From: Roseburia sp. 499
GTDB lineage: Bacteria > Bacillota > Clostridia > Lachnospirales > Lachnospiraceae
NCBI RefSeq assembly: GCF_001940225.2
Contig: NZ_CP135164.1
Span: 1,612,001-1,676,000 of the forward strand
Reading direction: 5' to 3'
DNA length: 64,000 nt
Under the pieces are notes generated by a model. That model made no database searches and was not told where the DNA came from. It saw only the letters and a program-made list of their open reading frames with translations. The translations under genes and the position numbers were made by a program. Shown one piece after another: positions 45,978-55,109 of this stretch (position 1 is the first letter of the stretch; each line of letters begins with the position of its first letter).

Positions 45978-46463
45978 TTACTTCTGATTGATATAATTAA
46001 TCAAACCTTCTGCCTTGATAATCTTCTGCATAAATTCCGGGAATGCCTGCCCCTGGAAAGAAGTTCCTTTTGTCTTATTGGTAATGATACCGCTATCAAA
46101 GTCCACTTCAACTTCATCGCCTGCATCAATTCCCTTGGCAGCTTCCGGGCACTCAATAATTGGAAGTCCGATATTAATCGCATTTCGATAAAAAATTCTA
46201 GCAAAAGTCTCTGCAATTACACAACTTACTCCAGCTGCTTTGATTGCGATTGGTGCATGTTCTCTGGATGAACCGCATCCAAAATTTTTATCTGCTACGA
46301 TTAAGTCACCTGCTTTTACGTTATTTACGAAATCTTTGTCGATATCTTCCATACAATGAGTTGCTAATTCCTTTGGATCAGAGGAATTTAAATATCTTGC
46401 CGGAATAATAACATCCGTATCTACATTATCGCCATATTTAAAGACTGTTCCATGTGCTTTCAT
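45978..46463 (-). CDS. leuD: 3-isopropylmalate dehydratase, small subunit
   Basis: 161 residues, the short form found in Clostridia and archaea. It pairs with LeuC to isomerise 2- to 3-isopropylmalate. Signatures: [15 protein letters not shown] and [24 protein letters not shown] precedes the ATG; 12 bp after leuC. The matching leuB is in the other operon at 18.7 kb. Confidence 0.96.
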   Translation of the reverse strand: MKAHGTVFKYGDNVDTDVIIPARYLNSSDPKELATHCMEDIDKDFVNNVKAGDLIVADKNFGCGSSREHAPIAIKAAGVSCVIAETFARIFYRNAINIGLPIIECPEAAKGIDAGDEVEVDFDSGIITNKTKGTSFQGQAFPEFMQKIIKAEGLINYINQK

Positions 46464-46475
46464 TTCTTTTCCTCC

Positions 46476-47732
46476 TTAATCCTGTGGTCCGGAAATCTTA
46501 CCGGTAATGGCACTTGCTGCGGCTACAGCCGGACTTGCAAGATATACTTCTGATTCTACATGTCCCATACGTCCTACAAAGTTACGATTTGTAGTGGATA
46601 CACAACGCTCTCCTTCTGCAAGGATTCCCATGTAACCACCCAGACAAGGTCCGCAAGTTGGAGTACTTACAACTGCTCCTGCTTCAATAAAGGTTTTTAA
46701 AATTCCTTCTTCCATTGCTTCTAAGTAAATTCTCTGAGTTGCCGGAATTACGATGCAACGCACTCCCTTTGCTACCTTATGTCCGTGAAGCACCTCTGCT
46801 GCGATTCTAAGGTCGTCCAATCTACCATTCGTACAGGAACCGATGACTACCTGGTCAATCTTCACATCCCCTACTTCGTCAATTGTCTTTGTATTTTCCG
46901 GAAGATGTGGGAATGCAACTGTTGGTCTTAATGTACTTAAGTCTATGGTATATTCCTCGTCATATTCTGCATCCTCATCTGCTTCATATACCTTAAATTC
47001 TCTTGTAGAATGCTCTTTCATATATGCAATAGCAACATCATCTACTGGGAAGATTCCATTTTTTCCGCCTGCTTCGATTGCCATATTTGCAATAGTAAAA
47101 CGATCGTCCATAGAAAGATTTTTAATTCCTTCACCTACAAATTCCATGGACTTATAAAGAGCTCCGTCTACTCCAATCATTCCAATAATATGAAGGATAA
47201 CATCTTTTCCGCTCACCCACTTAGAAGGCTTTCCTACAATATTAAACTTAATAGCAGAAGGCACCTTGAACCATGCTTTTCCAGTTGCCATACCTGCTGC
47301 CATATCTGTACTTCCTACTCCGGTAGAAAATGCTCCCAATGCCCCATAAGTACATGTATGAGAATCTGCACCAATAATTACATCTCCTGCTACAGTAAGA
47401 CCTTTTTCCGGTAACAGAGCATGCTCGATTCCCATTTCTCCTACATCAAAATAATTCGTAATGTCATGCTTACATGCAAATTCTCTTACACATTTACAAT
47501 GCTGTGCAGACTTAATGTCCTTATTTGGAACAAAATGATCCATAACCAATGCTATTTTATCCTTATGAAATACCCCATCTTTGCTAAACTTATCCATTTC
47601 ATGGATAGCCACTGGAGAGGTAATATCATTTCCAAGAACTAAATCCAACTCTGCCTCAATCAACTGTCCTGCTTTTACCTCAGGAAGTCCTGCTGCTGCC
47701 GCCAGAATCTTCTGTGTCATTGTCATTCCCAT
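46476..47732 (-). CDS. leuC: 3-isopropylmalate dehydratase, large subunit
   Basis: 418 residues, the short Clostridial/archaeal class. It carries a [4Fe-4S] cluster bound by Cys in [13 protein letters not shown] and [10 protein letters not shown]. Other family marks are [21 protein letters not shown] and [21 protein letters not shown] lies 12 bases ahead of the ATG. It forms a two-gene operon with leuD, divergent from a LysR regulator 138 bp away that probably controls it. Confidence 0.96.
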   Translation of the reverse strand: MGMTMTQKILAAAAGLPEVKAGQLIEAELDLVLGNDITSPVAIHEMDKFSKDGVFHKDKIALVMDHFVPNKDIKSAQHCKCVREFACKHDITNYFDVGEMGIEHALLPEKGLTVAGDVIIGADSHTCTYGALGAFSTGVGSTDMAAGMATGKAWFKVPSAIKFNIVGKPSKWVSGKDVILHIIGMIGVDGALYKSMEFVGEGIKNLSMDDRFTIANMAIEAGGKNGIFPVDDVAIAYMKEHSTREFKVYEADEDAEYDEEYTIDLSTLRPTVAFPHLPENTKTIDEVGDVKIDQVVIGSCTNGRLDDLRIAAEVLHGHKVAKGVRCIVIPATQRIYLEAMEEGILKTFIEAGAVVSTPTCGPCLGGYMGILAEGERCVSTTNRNFVGRMGHVESEVYLASPAVAAASAITGKISGPQD

Positions 47733-47870
47733 TCTTCTATATCCTCCTATTTTATAATTCTCGTGTTCGCGTATCGTTTCTATCTATGTTTGCTATTTTA
47801 GCATAGAACATAGTATAATAGAAATACATATTAAATATAATTATTATGACTTTTAGTTATGGAGGTGCTT

Positions 47871-48767
47871 ATGAATCAGAACTTATCTTCTTACCGGATT
47901 TTTTATGCAGTTGCCAATACCGGAAATATATCAAAGGCTGCCAAGGAATTGTACATTAGCCAACCAGCTATCAGCAAATCCATCCAGAAGTTGGAAGACA
48001 GTGTAGGTGTACGACTCTTTGACCGAAGTTCCAGAGGGGTTACGTTGACTACAGAAGGAGAACTTCTCTACTCTCATGTAAAATCTGCCTTTGAAACCCT
48101 TACCCTTGGGGAAGAAAAACTACGCCGTTCTATTGAACTTGGAGTAGGACATCTTACTATCGGAGTAAGCTCTACTTTATGCAAATATATTTTACTTCCT
48201 TATTTAAAAGATTTTATAAAAAAGTACCCACACATCAATATTTCTATTTCCTGTCACTCTACCAATCAAACTCTGGCTCTTTTAGAAGACGGAAAACTGG
48301 ATGTAGGATTAATCGGAAAACCGGAAAATCCAAGAACAATTGATTTTTATTGTCTGCGGGAAATTGAAGATATTTTTGTAGCTACAGATGATTATTTACA
48401 TATTTTAAAGCTTCGTGGAGTAGAAGCAGATCAAATTTTACAGAATTCTACTCTCATGCTGTTAGATAAGGAAAATATGACTCGCCAATATATTGATGAC
48501 TATTTTCAGAATAATCATATTGTAATACAAGATACCATTGAAGTTTCTAATATGGACCTTCTCATTGAAATGTCCAAAATCAGTCTTGGCGTAGGATGTG
48601 TGATTCGTGACTTTGTAAAAGAAGAGTTGGAAACCGGTGTACTAAAAGAGATTCCACTAGGGATTCCAATTCATAAACGTGAGATTGGCTTTGCTTATAA
48701 TCAAAACGTAAGAGTTTCTAAATCTCTGGAACACTTTATTGATTTTTATGAAAGTTATCAGATATAA
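47871..48767 (+). CDS. LysR-family transcriptional regulator
   Basis: 298 residues from ATG 47871 (GGAGGTGC seven bases upstream). N-terminal winged helix: YRIFYAVANTGNISKAAKELYISQPAISKSIQKLE, given here in its key span at residues 7-41, typical of LysR. The C-terminal periplasmic-binding-like effector domain covers residues about 90-298. Divergent from leuCD, as is common for regulators of leucine or branched-chain genes. The 47733-47870 gap has AT-rich dyads, but no clear T-N11-A box could be chosen. Its 3' end overlaps the convergent coiled-coil gene by 10 bp. Confidence 0.9.
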   Translation: MNQNLSSYRIFYAVANTGNISKAAKELYISQPAISKSIQKLEDSVGVRLFDRSSRGVTLTTEGELLYSHVKSAFETLTLGEEKLRRSIELGVGHLTIGVSSTLCKYILLPYLKDFIKKYPHINISISCHSTNQTLALLEDGKLDVGLIGKPENPRTIDFYCLREIEDIFVATDDYLHILKLRGVEADQILQNSTLMLLDKENMTRQYIDDYFQNNHIVIQDTIEVSNMDLLIEMSKISLGVGCVIRDFVKEELETGVLKEIPLGIPIHKREIGFAYNQNVRVSKSLEHFIDFYESYQI

Positions 48768-49126
48768 GCCTTCTCAAGTCTTTGGCTATGTTCTGTAACC
48801 ACGCTTTTTATAATATCGATGTCTGTCTGCATCTGTTCCATTTTAGTTATTCCATTTTTATATCGCTCATATGTAGATGTGTAACAGGCTTCGATATTCT
48901 GTAGGCGTGGCAAAATATTATTTTCATTCTGCAGTTTTAGAAACTGTATGTTTTCTCCCATTGATTGCACTTTTCCTTCTAAGGATTGTACCCTTCCTTC
49001 TAAAGATCCTACTTTTCCTTCTAAAGATCCTACTTTTCCTTCTAAAGACTGGATACTTTCTTCTATCGGTTTTAGTTTCTTATCAAACAATGTTGATAAA
49101 GCCAAAAGTAATTCATTATCTGTCAT
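48758..49126 (-). CDS. Coiled-coil protein with tandem heptads
   Basis: 122 residues. Residues about 25-60 are near-perfect heptads (SLEGKVG, SLEGRVQ and so on), encoded by a 21-bp direct repeat at about 48965-49045. A second amphipathic helix follows. There are no transmembrane segments, no signal peptide and no enzymatic motif. It resembles small t-SNARE-like or DUF-type coiled-coil proteins common in Lachnospiraceae; I cannot name it. GAAGGAG precedes the ATG. It is convergent with and overlaps the LysR gene by 10 bp. The repeat tract may change length by slippage. Confidence 0.7.
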   Translation of the reverse strand: MTDNELLLALSTLFDKKLKPIEESIQSLEGKVGSLEGKVGSLEGRVQSLEGKVQSMGENIQFLKLQNENNILPRLQNIEACYTSTYERYKNGITKMEQMQTDIDIIKSVVTEHSQRLEKAYI

Positions 49127-49275
49127 TTTATGTTCTCCTTCCTTTTTTGATGGATTTAACTATAACACAAACCTTCAAAACCTGCTATGCACAAATATGT
49201 AGAATTTTTCAGATGATTTTTCTGTAAAACTTCTGTATCCCTTCTTTTATCAGTGTTTCAAATGTCAAAAGATAC

Positions 49276-49315
49276 GATAAAACTCCCTCCACAACATCTC
49301 TGTCGTGGAGGGAGT
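49276..49315 (-). terminator. ilvC terminator
   Basis: 11-bp perfect stem ACTCCCTCCAC / GTGGAGGGAGT (49282-49292 with 49305-49315) followed by TTTTATC on the minus strand. Confidence 0.85.
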
Positions 49316-49338
49316 CACATTCCAATATATGATTCTGA

Positions 49339-50367
<1,029 letters not shown>

Positions 50368-50442
50368 TTATCCTCCTAGAATATAATTAAATATCTCATT
50401 ATGCTTTGCATAATAAATAGTATTTACATATGTTATTATTTA

Positions 50443-50943
50443 TCAATCGAACATCTTTACATCCGATGTTCCTCGGTTCAATCCTGTAATACCGGTTCTT
50501 GCCAACTCCAGAATCTCATAATCTCCGAGCAACTCTAAAAATGCATCTAACTTACTCTGCTGTCCAATTAATTCTATCATCATAGAATCATTGGTAACAT
50601 CAACAATCTTTGCCTTAAAAATCTCTGCTATGGAAATCACCGGCTGACGTTCCGAAGGTTTCACACCTATCTTAATTAAAATCAGCTCCCTACATACAGA
50701 ATTTCCTTCCTGCAACTTCTTAATATCAATGACATCTTCAAGCTTCGCAAGCTGTTTTTCGATTTGCTCTAAAATCATCTCGTCTCCACTGGAAACAATA
50801 GTAATTCTTGTAAATCTTGGATCTGCCGTAACTCCGGCTGTGATACTGTCAATATTATATCCTCTGCGGCTAAAAAGCCCGGATACATGGCTGAGTACAT
50901 TGGGTGTATTCTCAACCAACATAGATAATGCCTGTCTTCCCAT
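50443..50943 (-). CDS. ilvN: Acetolactate synthase, small (regulatory) subunit
   Basis: 166 residues. N-terminal ACT domain: LSMLVENTPNVLSHVSGLFSR...YNIDSITAG, the valine-feedback site. The C-terminal half activates the catalytic subunit. Its partner IlvB is encoded about 32 kb away, an unusual separation since ilvB-ilvN are commonly adjacent. Forms ilvN-ilvC here. Confidence 0.95.
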   Translation of the reverse strand: MGRQALSMLVENTPNVLSHVSGLFSRRGYNIDSITAGVTADPRFTRITIVSSGDEMILEQIEKQLAKLEDVIDIKKLQEGNSVCRELILIKIGVKPSERQPVISIAEIFKAKIVDVTNDSMMIELIGQQSKLDAFLELLGDYEILELARTGITGLNRGTSDVKMFD

Positions 50944-50985
50944 AAGAGAAACCTACCTTTTCTTTACGCTTCACGATTACTAATA

Positions 50986-51013
50986 AGTTTAGCATATTAT
51001 GGTACTTTGTCAA
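50986..51013 (-). promoter_or_regulatory. ilvN-ilvC promoter
   Basis: Minus-strand TTGACA (51008-51013), 16 bp, TAAACT (50986-50991), about 45 bp from the ilvN start. No T-box in this leader. Confidence 0.55.
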
Positions 51014-51107
51014 TAGGATTAGGCTATACTTATTATTTTTATCTGCTATTCCTCTAAGTTATGGTTATATATGCCTGCTATAATCTCCAGTAAAGACAAC
51101 AGATATA

Positions 51108-51968
51108 TCATTCTTCAAACTCCGCTTCGTGACTCTTGAAAAAATCGTAATAAATACGGACATTTTCCAGTTCTGTCCACTTTTTCACATCTACCACTTC
51201 TTCATCCATATCGTATATCTTCGCCCCCTTCATCGATAACAAAAAGGGCGAATGAGTTGCAATTACAAACTGGCAATTAAAAAATCTGGCGGAATCTTCC
51301 AGAAACTTCTGTAACTTTAACTGATTCTCTGCAGACAAGCTGTTTTCCGGTTCGTCTAATAAATACATTGCATTTTCCTTGATTTTCTCCGTAAAATACA
51401 TCAAGGCACTTTCTCCATTAGATTGTTCTCTCACATTGTCTATCAATTGGTTTCTAACGTATTTTGACTGGGTTTTGCTACGTGCCATATTTACCTTTCT
51501 CAGCTTTTCGTAATCCTCTATGGACTTCATCTGAAAATGAGAATATTTTGCCTCCAGATACTCTTTGAACATGTCCTCACGCTTCTGGTCAATTCCACTG
51601 TTTAGTGTACGAATATTCAGCATATAGTCAAACACATCATCACTGGTAATAATCATACGATTATCCGGCATTTCACTGCCCCACTCAAAAAAACACCGTT
51701 CCAGATATTCCTCAAAAAAATTAGAACGGTTATACACGGATTCTCTCTGTGCCCCTATTTTCTGGGCGATGACATTTAAAGCTGTGGTCTTTCCAGAGCC
51801 ATTTCCACCATATAAAATTGTGATGGGTTCAAAATCAATCCGACGAAATCCCTTTTTAGACAATACCTGAAAAGGATAAAAGCTATCATAACAAGTCCTT
51901 TTTTGCGCTAAGAAAAAATCGAATTCCTCATCCGCTGTAGGAAATGTAATATAATCTAAATATACCAC
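51108..51968 (-). CDS. AAA ATPase, SMC/OLD-like (AAA_21 type)
   Basis: 286 residues with one complete ABC-type head: Walker A ILYGGNGSGKTTALNV (residues about 50-65), signature-like SNGESALMYF, Walker B AMYLLDEPENSLS, and the switch His in IATHSPFLLS. Only a short helical insert lies between Walker A and the signature, with no Toprim or HNH nuclease. GTG 51968 starts one base after the upstream Cys-cluster gene stop, with GGAGGG overlapping it, so translation is coupled. Such small predicted ATPases are widespread and usually uncharacterised; a few belong to defence pairs, but the partner here is not a nuclease. Confidence 0.82.
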   Translation of the reverse strand: MVYLDYITFPTADEEFDFFLAQKRTCYDSFYPFQVLSKKGFRRIDFEPITILYGGNGSGKTTALNVIAQKIGAQRESVYNRSNFFEEYLERCFFEWGSEMPDNRMIITSDDVFDYMLNIRTLNSGIDQKREDMFKEYLEAKYSHFQMKSIEDYEKLRKVNMARSKTQSKYVRNQLIDNVREQSNGESALMYFTEKIKENAMYLLDEPENSLSAENQLKLQKFLEDSARFFNCQFVIATHSPFLLSMKGAKIYDMDEEVVDVKKWTELENVRIYYDFFKSHEAEFEE

Positions 51969-51969
51969 G

Positions 51970-52653
51970 TTATCCCTCCTGTTTTTCTAACTGTCCAAGC
52001 AACTTCTCCGCCACTGTCCGACGCCCTTCAAACTGCAAATAAAAATCTTGATTAATATCATAAGGATTCACATAAAACAAATTTAACAAGTACATATTTA
52101 ATTCCTTTGCCATTGTTTCATCCTGTGCCCGCTTCATCAATCCTACTGCTCTTTTTTTCAACTTATGCCAGTGCAATAAAAATTTTTCATTCTGTTCTAT
52201 GTTAGGAATTCCTAACCACTTTTTTATCTTTACTTTTGTTTTGTTCGGCTTCGGACAGGCATCTTCCAAAAAAATATAACTGATTTCATTTTCTCCGTAC
52301 TGTCTACCCAACGGAAACAATCGACAAATACCTGGGCGAAATTCATGTATAGTACAACGTCCTTCTTCATTCAAGAAACCACATCGTTCCTCTTTTCCTC
52401 TCATTTTGAGATTTGGAAGAATCATACCATCACTGACACCTAATTCTATTTTTTCCTGCATCAGCTGCTCAAAGTTTGTTTCCAAATTCCGTTCCAATTC
52501 AAACACATCATAAGGGGTCAAAATAACGGAACTTCCCATACCTTCGCAACATGCAAAGCATCCCGCACAATCCTGACATGATAATTTTAGCATATCATTC
52601 AATTCATATACATTTCCGTCTGTTTGTTCATTTTCATTTCTAATATTCTTCAT
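51970..52653 (-). CDS. YkgJ-family cysteine-cluster protein
   Basis: 227 residues from ATG 52653 (GAGGGT upstream). The Cys pattern CQDCAGCFACC near residue 26, then ERCGFLNEEGRCTIHEFRPGICRLFP and an extra Cys in EDACP, is the CxxxCxxCC-type zinc/iron-sulfur cluster motif. Function is unknown for the family; some annotations call it a Fe-S oxidoreductase. It overlaps the MFS gene end by 14 bp and abuts the ATPase, so MFS, Cys-cluster and ATPase are one operon. Confidence 0.85.
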   Translation of the reverse strand: MKNIRNENEQTDGNVYELNDMLKLSCQDCAGCFACCEGMGSSVILTPYDVFELERNLETNFEQLMQEKIELGVSDGMILPNLKMRGKEERCGFLNEEGRCTIHEFRPGICRLFPLGRQYGENEISYIFLEDACPKPNKTKVKIKKWLGIPNIEQNEKFLLHWHKLKKRAVGLMKRAQDETMAKELNMYLLNLFYVNPYDINQDFYLQFEGRRTVAEKLLGQLEKQEG

Positions 52654-53848
52654 TTTTACCCTCACTCCAGACCTTATTTATTCCTATTCCAACCAATAAA
52701 ATTACCGGAAACACAAGTGCTGCCAGAATACCTATTTTCAAATTCTCTTGAAACATTCCGGAAACTCTTCCCACTAAGGTTGGTCCAAGGGAACATCCCA
52801 CATCACCACCAAGAGCAAGAAATGCAAACATCATGGTTCCACCATTTCGGATTCCCGCAGATGCCATACTAAAAGTTCCCGGCCATAGGATTCCAACGGA
52901 AAATCCACAAATACCGCATCCCACCAAACTCAGTGCCGGAACTGGGCTAAGCACAATCATAAGGTAACTAATAATGCATAATGCACCACTTGCTACCATC
53001 ACTTTCTCCAATTTTAATTTCTCGCCGTATTTTCCGTATAAAGCCCTGGAAGTTCCCATCATAATTGCAAAAAACATCGGACCTGTCAAATCTCCAATTG
53101 TCTTTGCCACCCCCAGTCCCTTTTCTGCAAATGCGGATGCCCATTGGCTCACTGCCTGTTCACTGGCTCCTGCACAAATCATAAGAAGAAACATCAGCCA
53201 GAATTTTTTCTTACTCAACAATTCCGGAAGAGTCAGTCCTCGCTCTCCTTCCTCAATCAAGGATGCCATTGGCACAAAGAAGAACAATATCATATTGCAC
53301 AGAGGAACCAACATCCACAACAATGCCATGTACTTCCAATTTGTAATTCCGAACAAACTAAAAAAGCCTGTAGATAATAACACTACCCCTACATGTCCCC
53401 AGCAGTAAAAGGAATGTAGCATACTCATAGCTGTTTCTTTGTTATCTGTCGGGCAGGCTTCTACAATTGGACTAATCAATACCTCTAATAGACCTCCACC
53501 TAACGCATATATCATAACTGCTACCAAAAGTCCGGTGAAAGGGTCTGAAAAAATCTCCGGTAAGATAGTGAGTGCCAAAAGCCCTGTTGCTGAAAAAACA
53601 TGAGCTAATATCACTGACACCCGATAACCAATTTTATCTACAAAAGTCGGAGACAACAAGTCAATCAACAACTGCACTCCAAAATTAAAGGTGACCAAAA
53701 ATGTTATTTTAGACAATGAAATTCCATATGTTGACCGAAAGGTCAAAAATAGCAGTGGAACGAAATTATTTACAATAGCCTGTACAATATAACCGATAAA
53801 ACAAGCATAGATTGTGGTTTTATAGTTATTTTTAAATCTGGTTTTCAT
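52640..53848 (-). CDS. MFS transporter
   Basis: 402 residues, about 12 hydrophobic segments. The N-terminal half has YTIYACFIGYIVQAIVNN and FVDKIGYRVSV (loop 2-3 type, D-x-x-G-x-R), and the second half SRALYGKYGEKLKLEKV. It looks like the FucP/sugar-porter-like or YfkF type of major facilitator, but the substrate cannot be assigned. AAAGGA lies 12 bases upstream of the ATG. First gene of the operon with the Cys-cluster and AAA genes; divergent from the 50-residue gene. Confidence 0.85.
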   Translation of the reverse strand: MKTRFKNNYKTTIYACFIGYIVQAIVNNFVPLLFLTFRSTYGISLSKITFLVTFNFGVQLLIDLLSPTFVDKIGYRVSVILAHVFSATGLLALTILPEIFSDPFTGLLVAVMIYALGGGLLEVLISPIVEACPTDNKETAMSMLHSFYCWGHVGVVLLSTGFFSLFGITNWKYMALLWMLVPLCNMILFFFVPMASLIEEGERGLTLPELLSKKKFWLMFLLMICAGASEQAVSQWASAFAEKGLGVAKTIGDLTGPMFFAIMMGTSRALYGKYGEKLKLEKVMVASGALCIISYLMIVLSPVPALSLVGCGICGFSVGILWPGTFSMASAGIRNGGTMMFAFLALGGDVGCSLGPTLVGRVSGMFQENLKIGILAALVFPVILLVGIGINKVWSEGKNEEY

Positions 53849-53901
53849 GTTTTTTGTATATCCTTTCTGTTTTCGTATATACTAGCACCGAGGTGATAAT
53901 T

Positions 53902-54054
53902 ATGGCAAGCTACGTAGCTCCCGGATTACAAGATAAATTCGAATCCTTGTCCACAGAATTGAAAAATTGTATTCTGGAACGAAACGTAAGAATCAACACC
54001 CTTCAAGATTTGATTAATGTTCTGGAACAAATTGTAAAAGAAGGGGAAAGCTAG
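53902..54054 (+). CDS. Small acidic protein of 50 residues
   Basis: Starts at ATG 53902 with GAGGTGATAATT upstream; sequence MASYVAPGLQDKFESLS, then helical residues ending VLEQIVKEGES. Strong ribosome binding site, its own intergenic region divergent from the MFS gene and a terminator after it. Predicted as two amphipathic helices. I do not recognise a family name; the conserved-looking PGLQDKFESL start suggests a real Lachnospiraceae small protein rather than noise. Confidence 0.65.
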   Translation: MASYVAPGLQDKFESLSTELKNCILERNVRINTLQDLINVLEQIVKEGES

Positions 54055-54055
54055 T

Positions 54056-54085
54056 AAAAAGGGGATGTGAACACTTTACATCCCC
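54056..54085. terminator. Terminator between the 50-residue gene and the C39-like gene
   Basis: GGGGATGT / ACATCCCC arms (54061-54068 with 54078-54085), with five or more Ts following on the minus strand (54056-54060). Confidence 0.75.
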
Positions 54086-54094
54086 ACTTCTATT

Positions 54095-54940
54095 CTATGG
54101 TCTGTTCCAGCTTTCATCAATGCCATCCGCTTTCCATTGGTTATTTTCCTCACGATATTCGTCAATTAGCAAATACTGAAACTTACTTGTGGTCTTCAAG
54201 GCATCATATACATACCGCAAAGGTATCCGAGTCCGATTATTTGTAGGACTTCCCGGTTCCGCTAAAAATACTGTATCATCTTCTTCTTGATACAACCAGA
54301 TATTCACATAATGCCCTGGCGTATCCTTCCAGTAGGTAGCATCATTTGCACTGCACACCAGCACTACTGCCGACTTGGCCTGGAATATCTGCTGCTGAAA
54401 TGCTTCGTAAGTGTCCGGCTTATAATATACATCGCAAGAAACACCACACTGCTTCAATACTTCTTTCATATTTCCCCAATCGATTGCACCTGACTTTTTC
54501 TTTGGAGCATAACCGGAAACACTCATAGCATATTCACACATGTCCCACGGGGAAACCTCATATGGTGACAATGTATCATAAATATTTGCCATACAACAAA
54601 GTCCACAGCCGAAATTTCCGAAAGAATTTCCTTTTACACCAAAAAGACACCATTCTCCCGACCATTTTACCCCTTCCGACCATGACCTTGGTCCCTGTAA
54701 AAAAGTATAGACCTCCGGTTCTTCCAACAAAAATGCATCGATTAACAATTCTTTTTCTTCTAACGATACTACTTGTCCCAAACATTCAGAAATTCCAATA
54801 TTAAGTTTTACCTCCGCTTCTGCCTCTTTACCTGTTGTGATTGTTCCCAGCGTTTCCTTATCTATTGTTTTTTTATCTGCACTAATCATCAATAAAATGG
54901 CAAATAGAACAAGCATTAGCGCTGATATGTATCTTTTCAT
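54095..54940 (-). CDS. Secreted C39-like papain-fold peptidase
   Basis: 281 residues. An N-terminal hydrophobic segment (residues about 5-20) gives export or anchoring. From about 105, FGCGLCCMANIYDTLSP supplies the catalytic Cys in the GCG-x-C-C context of Peptidase_C39_2, and GHYVNIWLY near residue 217 the His, followed by an Asp/Asn-bearing strand. Many such proteins are Lachnospiraceae cell-surface enzymes of unknown substrate. It is not attached to an ABC transporter, so it is not a bacteriocin C39 processing enzyme. Monocistronic. Confidence 0.75.
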   Translation of the reverse strand: MKRYISALMLVLFAILLMISADKKTIDKETLGTITTGKEAEAEVKLNIGISECLGQVVSLEEKELLIDAFLLEEPEVYTFLQGPRSWSEGVKWSGEWCLFGVKGNSFGNFGCGLCCMANIYDTLSPYEVSPWDMCEYAMSVSGYAPKKKSGAIDWGNMKEVLKQCGVSCDVYYKPDTYEAFQQQIFQAKSAVVLVCSANDATYWKDTPGHYVNIWLYQEEDDTVFLAEPGSPTNNRTRIPLRYVYDALKTTSKFQYLLIDEYREENNQWKADGIDESWNRP

Positions 54941-55061
54941 ATATTACCTATATTTCTCCATTGTTATGTTCTGTCATTTTGCTACTATAATTGACATATT
55001 ACCACTTTCTCAGTTCTATTACCATATCTTTTTTATATGCTTTTATTTCCAAAACACATTT

Positions 55062-55096
55062 AAAAACACCCAGACTCGTTATGAATCCAGGTGTTT
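55062..55096 (-). terminator. Terminator of the A/T/C biosynthetic operon
   Basis: AAACACC / GGTGTTT arms (55064-55070 with 55090-55096) with an inner wobble stem; TTTTT follows on the minus strand. It lies 13 bp after the adenylation gene stop. Confidence 0.7.
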
Positions 55097-55109
55097 CACT
55101 TTCTCTACA

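Noticed and set aside
47733..47870. T-box or leader peptide for leuCD
   Set aside because: The gap is only 138 bp, with no TGGNACCGCG bulge and no Leu-codon run; a divergent LysR regulator is the simpler explanation.
48965..49045. Short direct repeats resembling a CRISPR array
   Set aside because: The 21-bp units have no unique spacers, stay in frame and encode coiled-coil heptads.
51108..51968. AAA ATPase as an anti-phage OLD/Gabija-type system
   Set aside because: No Toprim or nuclease domain and no helicase or nuclease partner; its operon mates are an MFS transporter and a Cys-cluster protein.
54095..54940. C39-like protease as a bacteriocin leader peptidase for the exporter at 25 kb
   Set aside because: It is 28 kb away, has its own export signal and terminator, and belongs to the C39_2 surface type.
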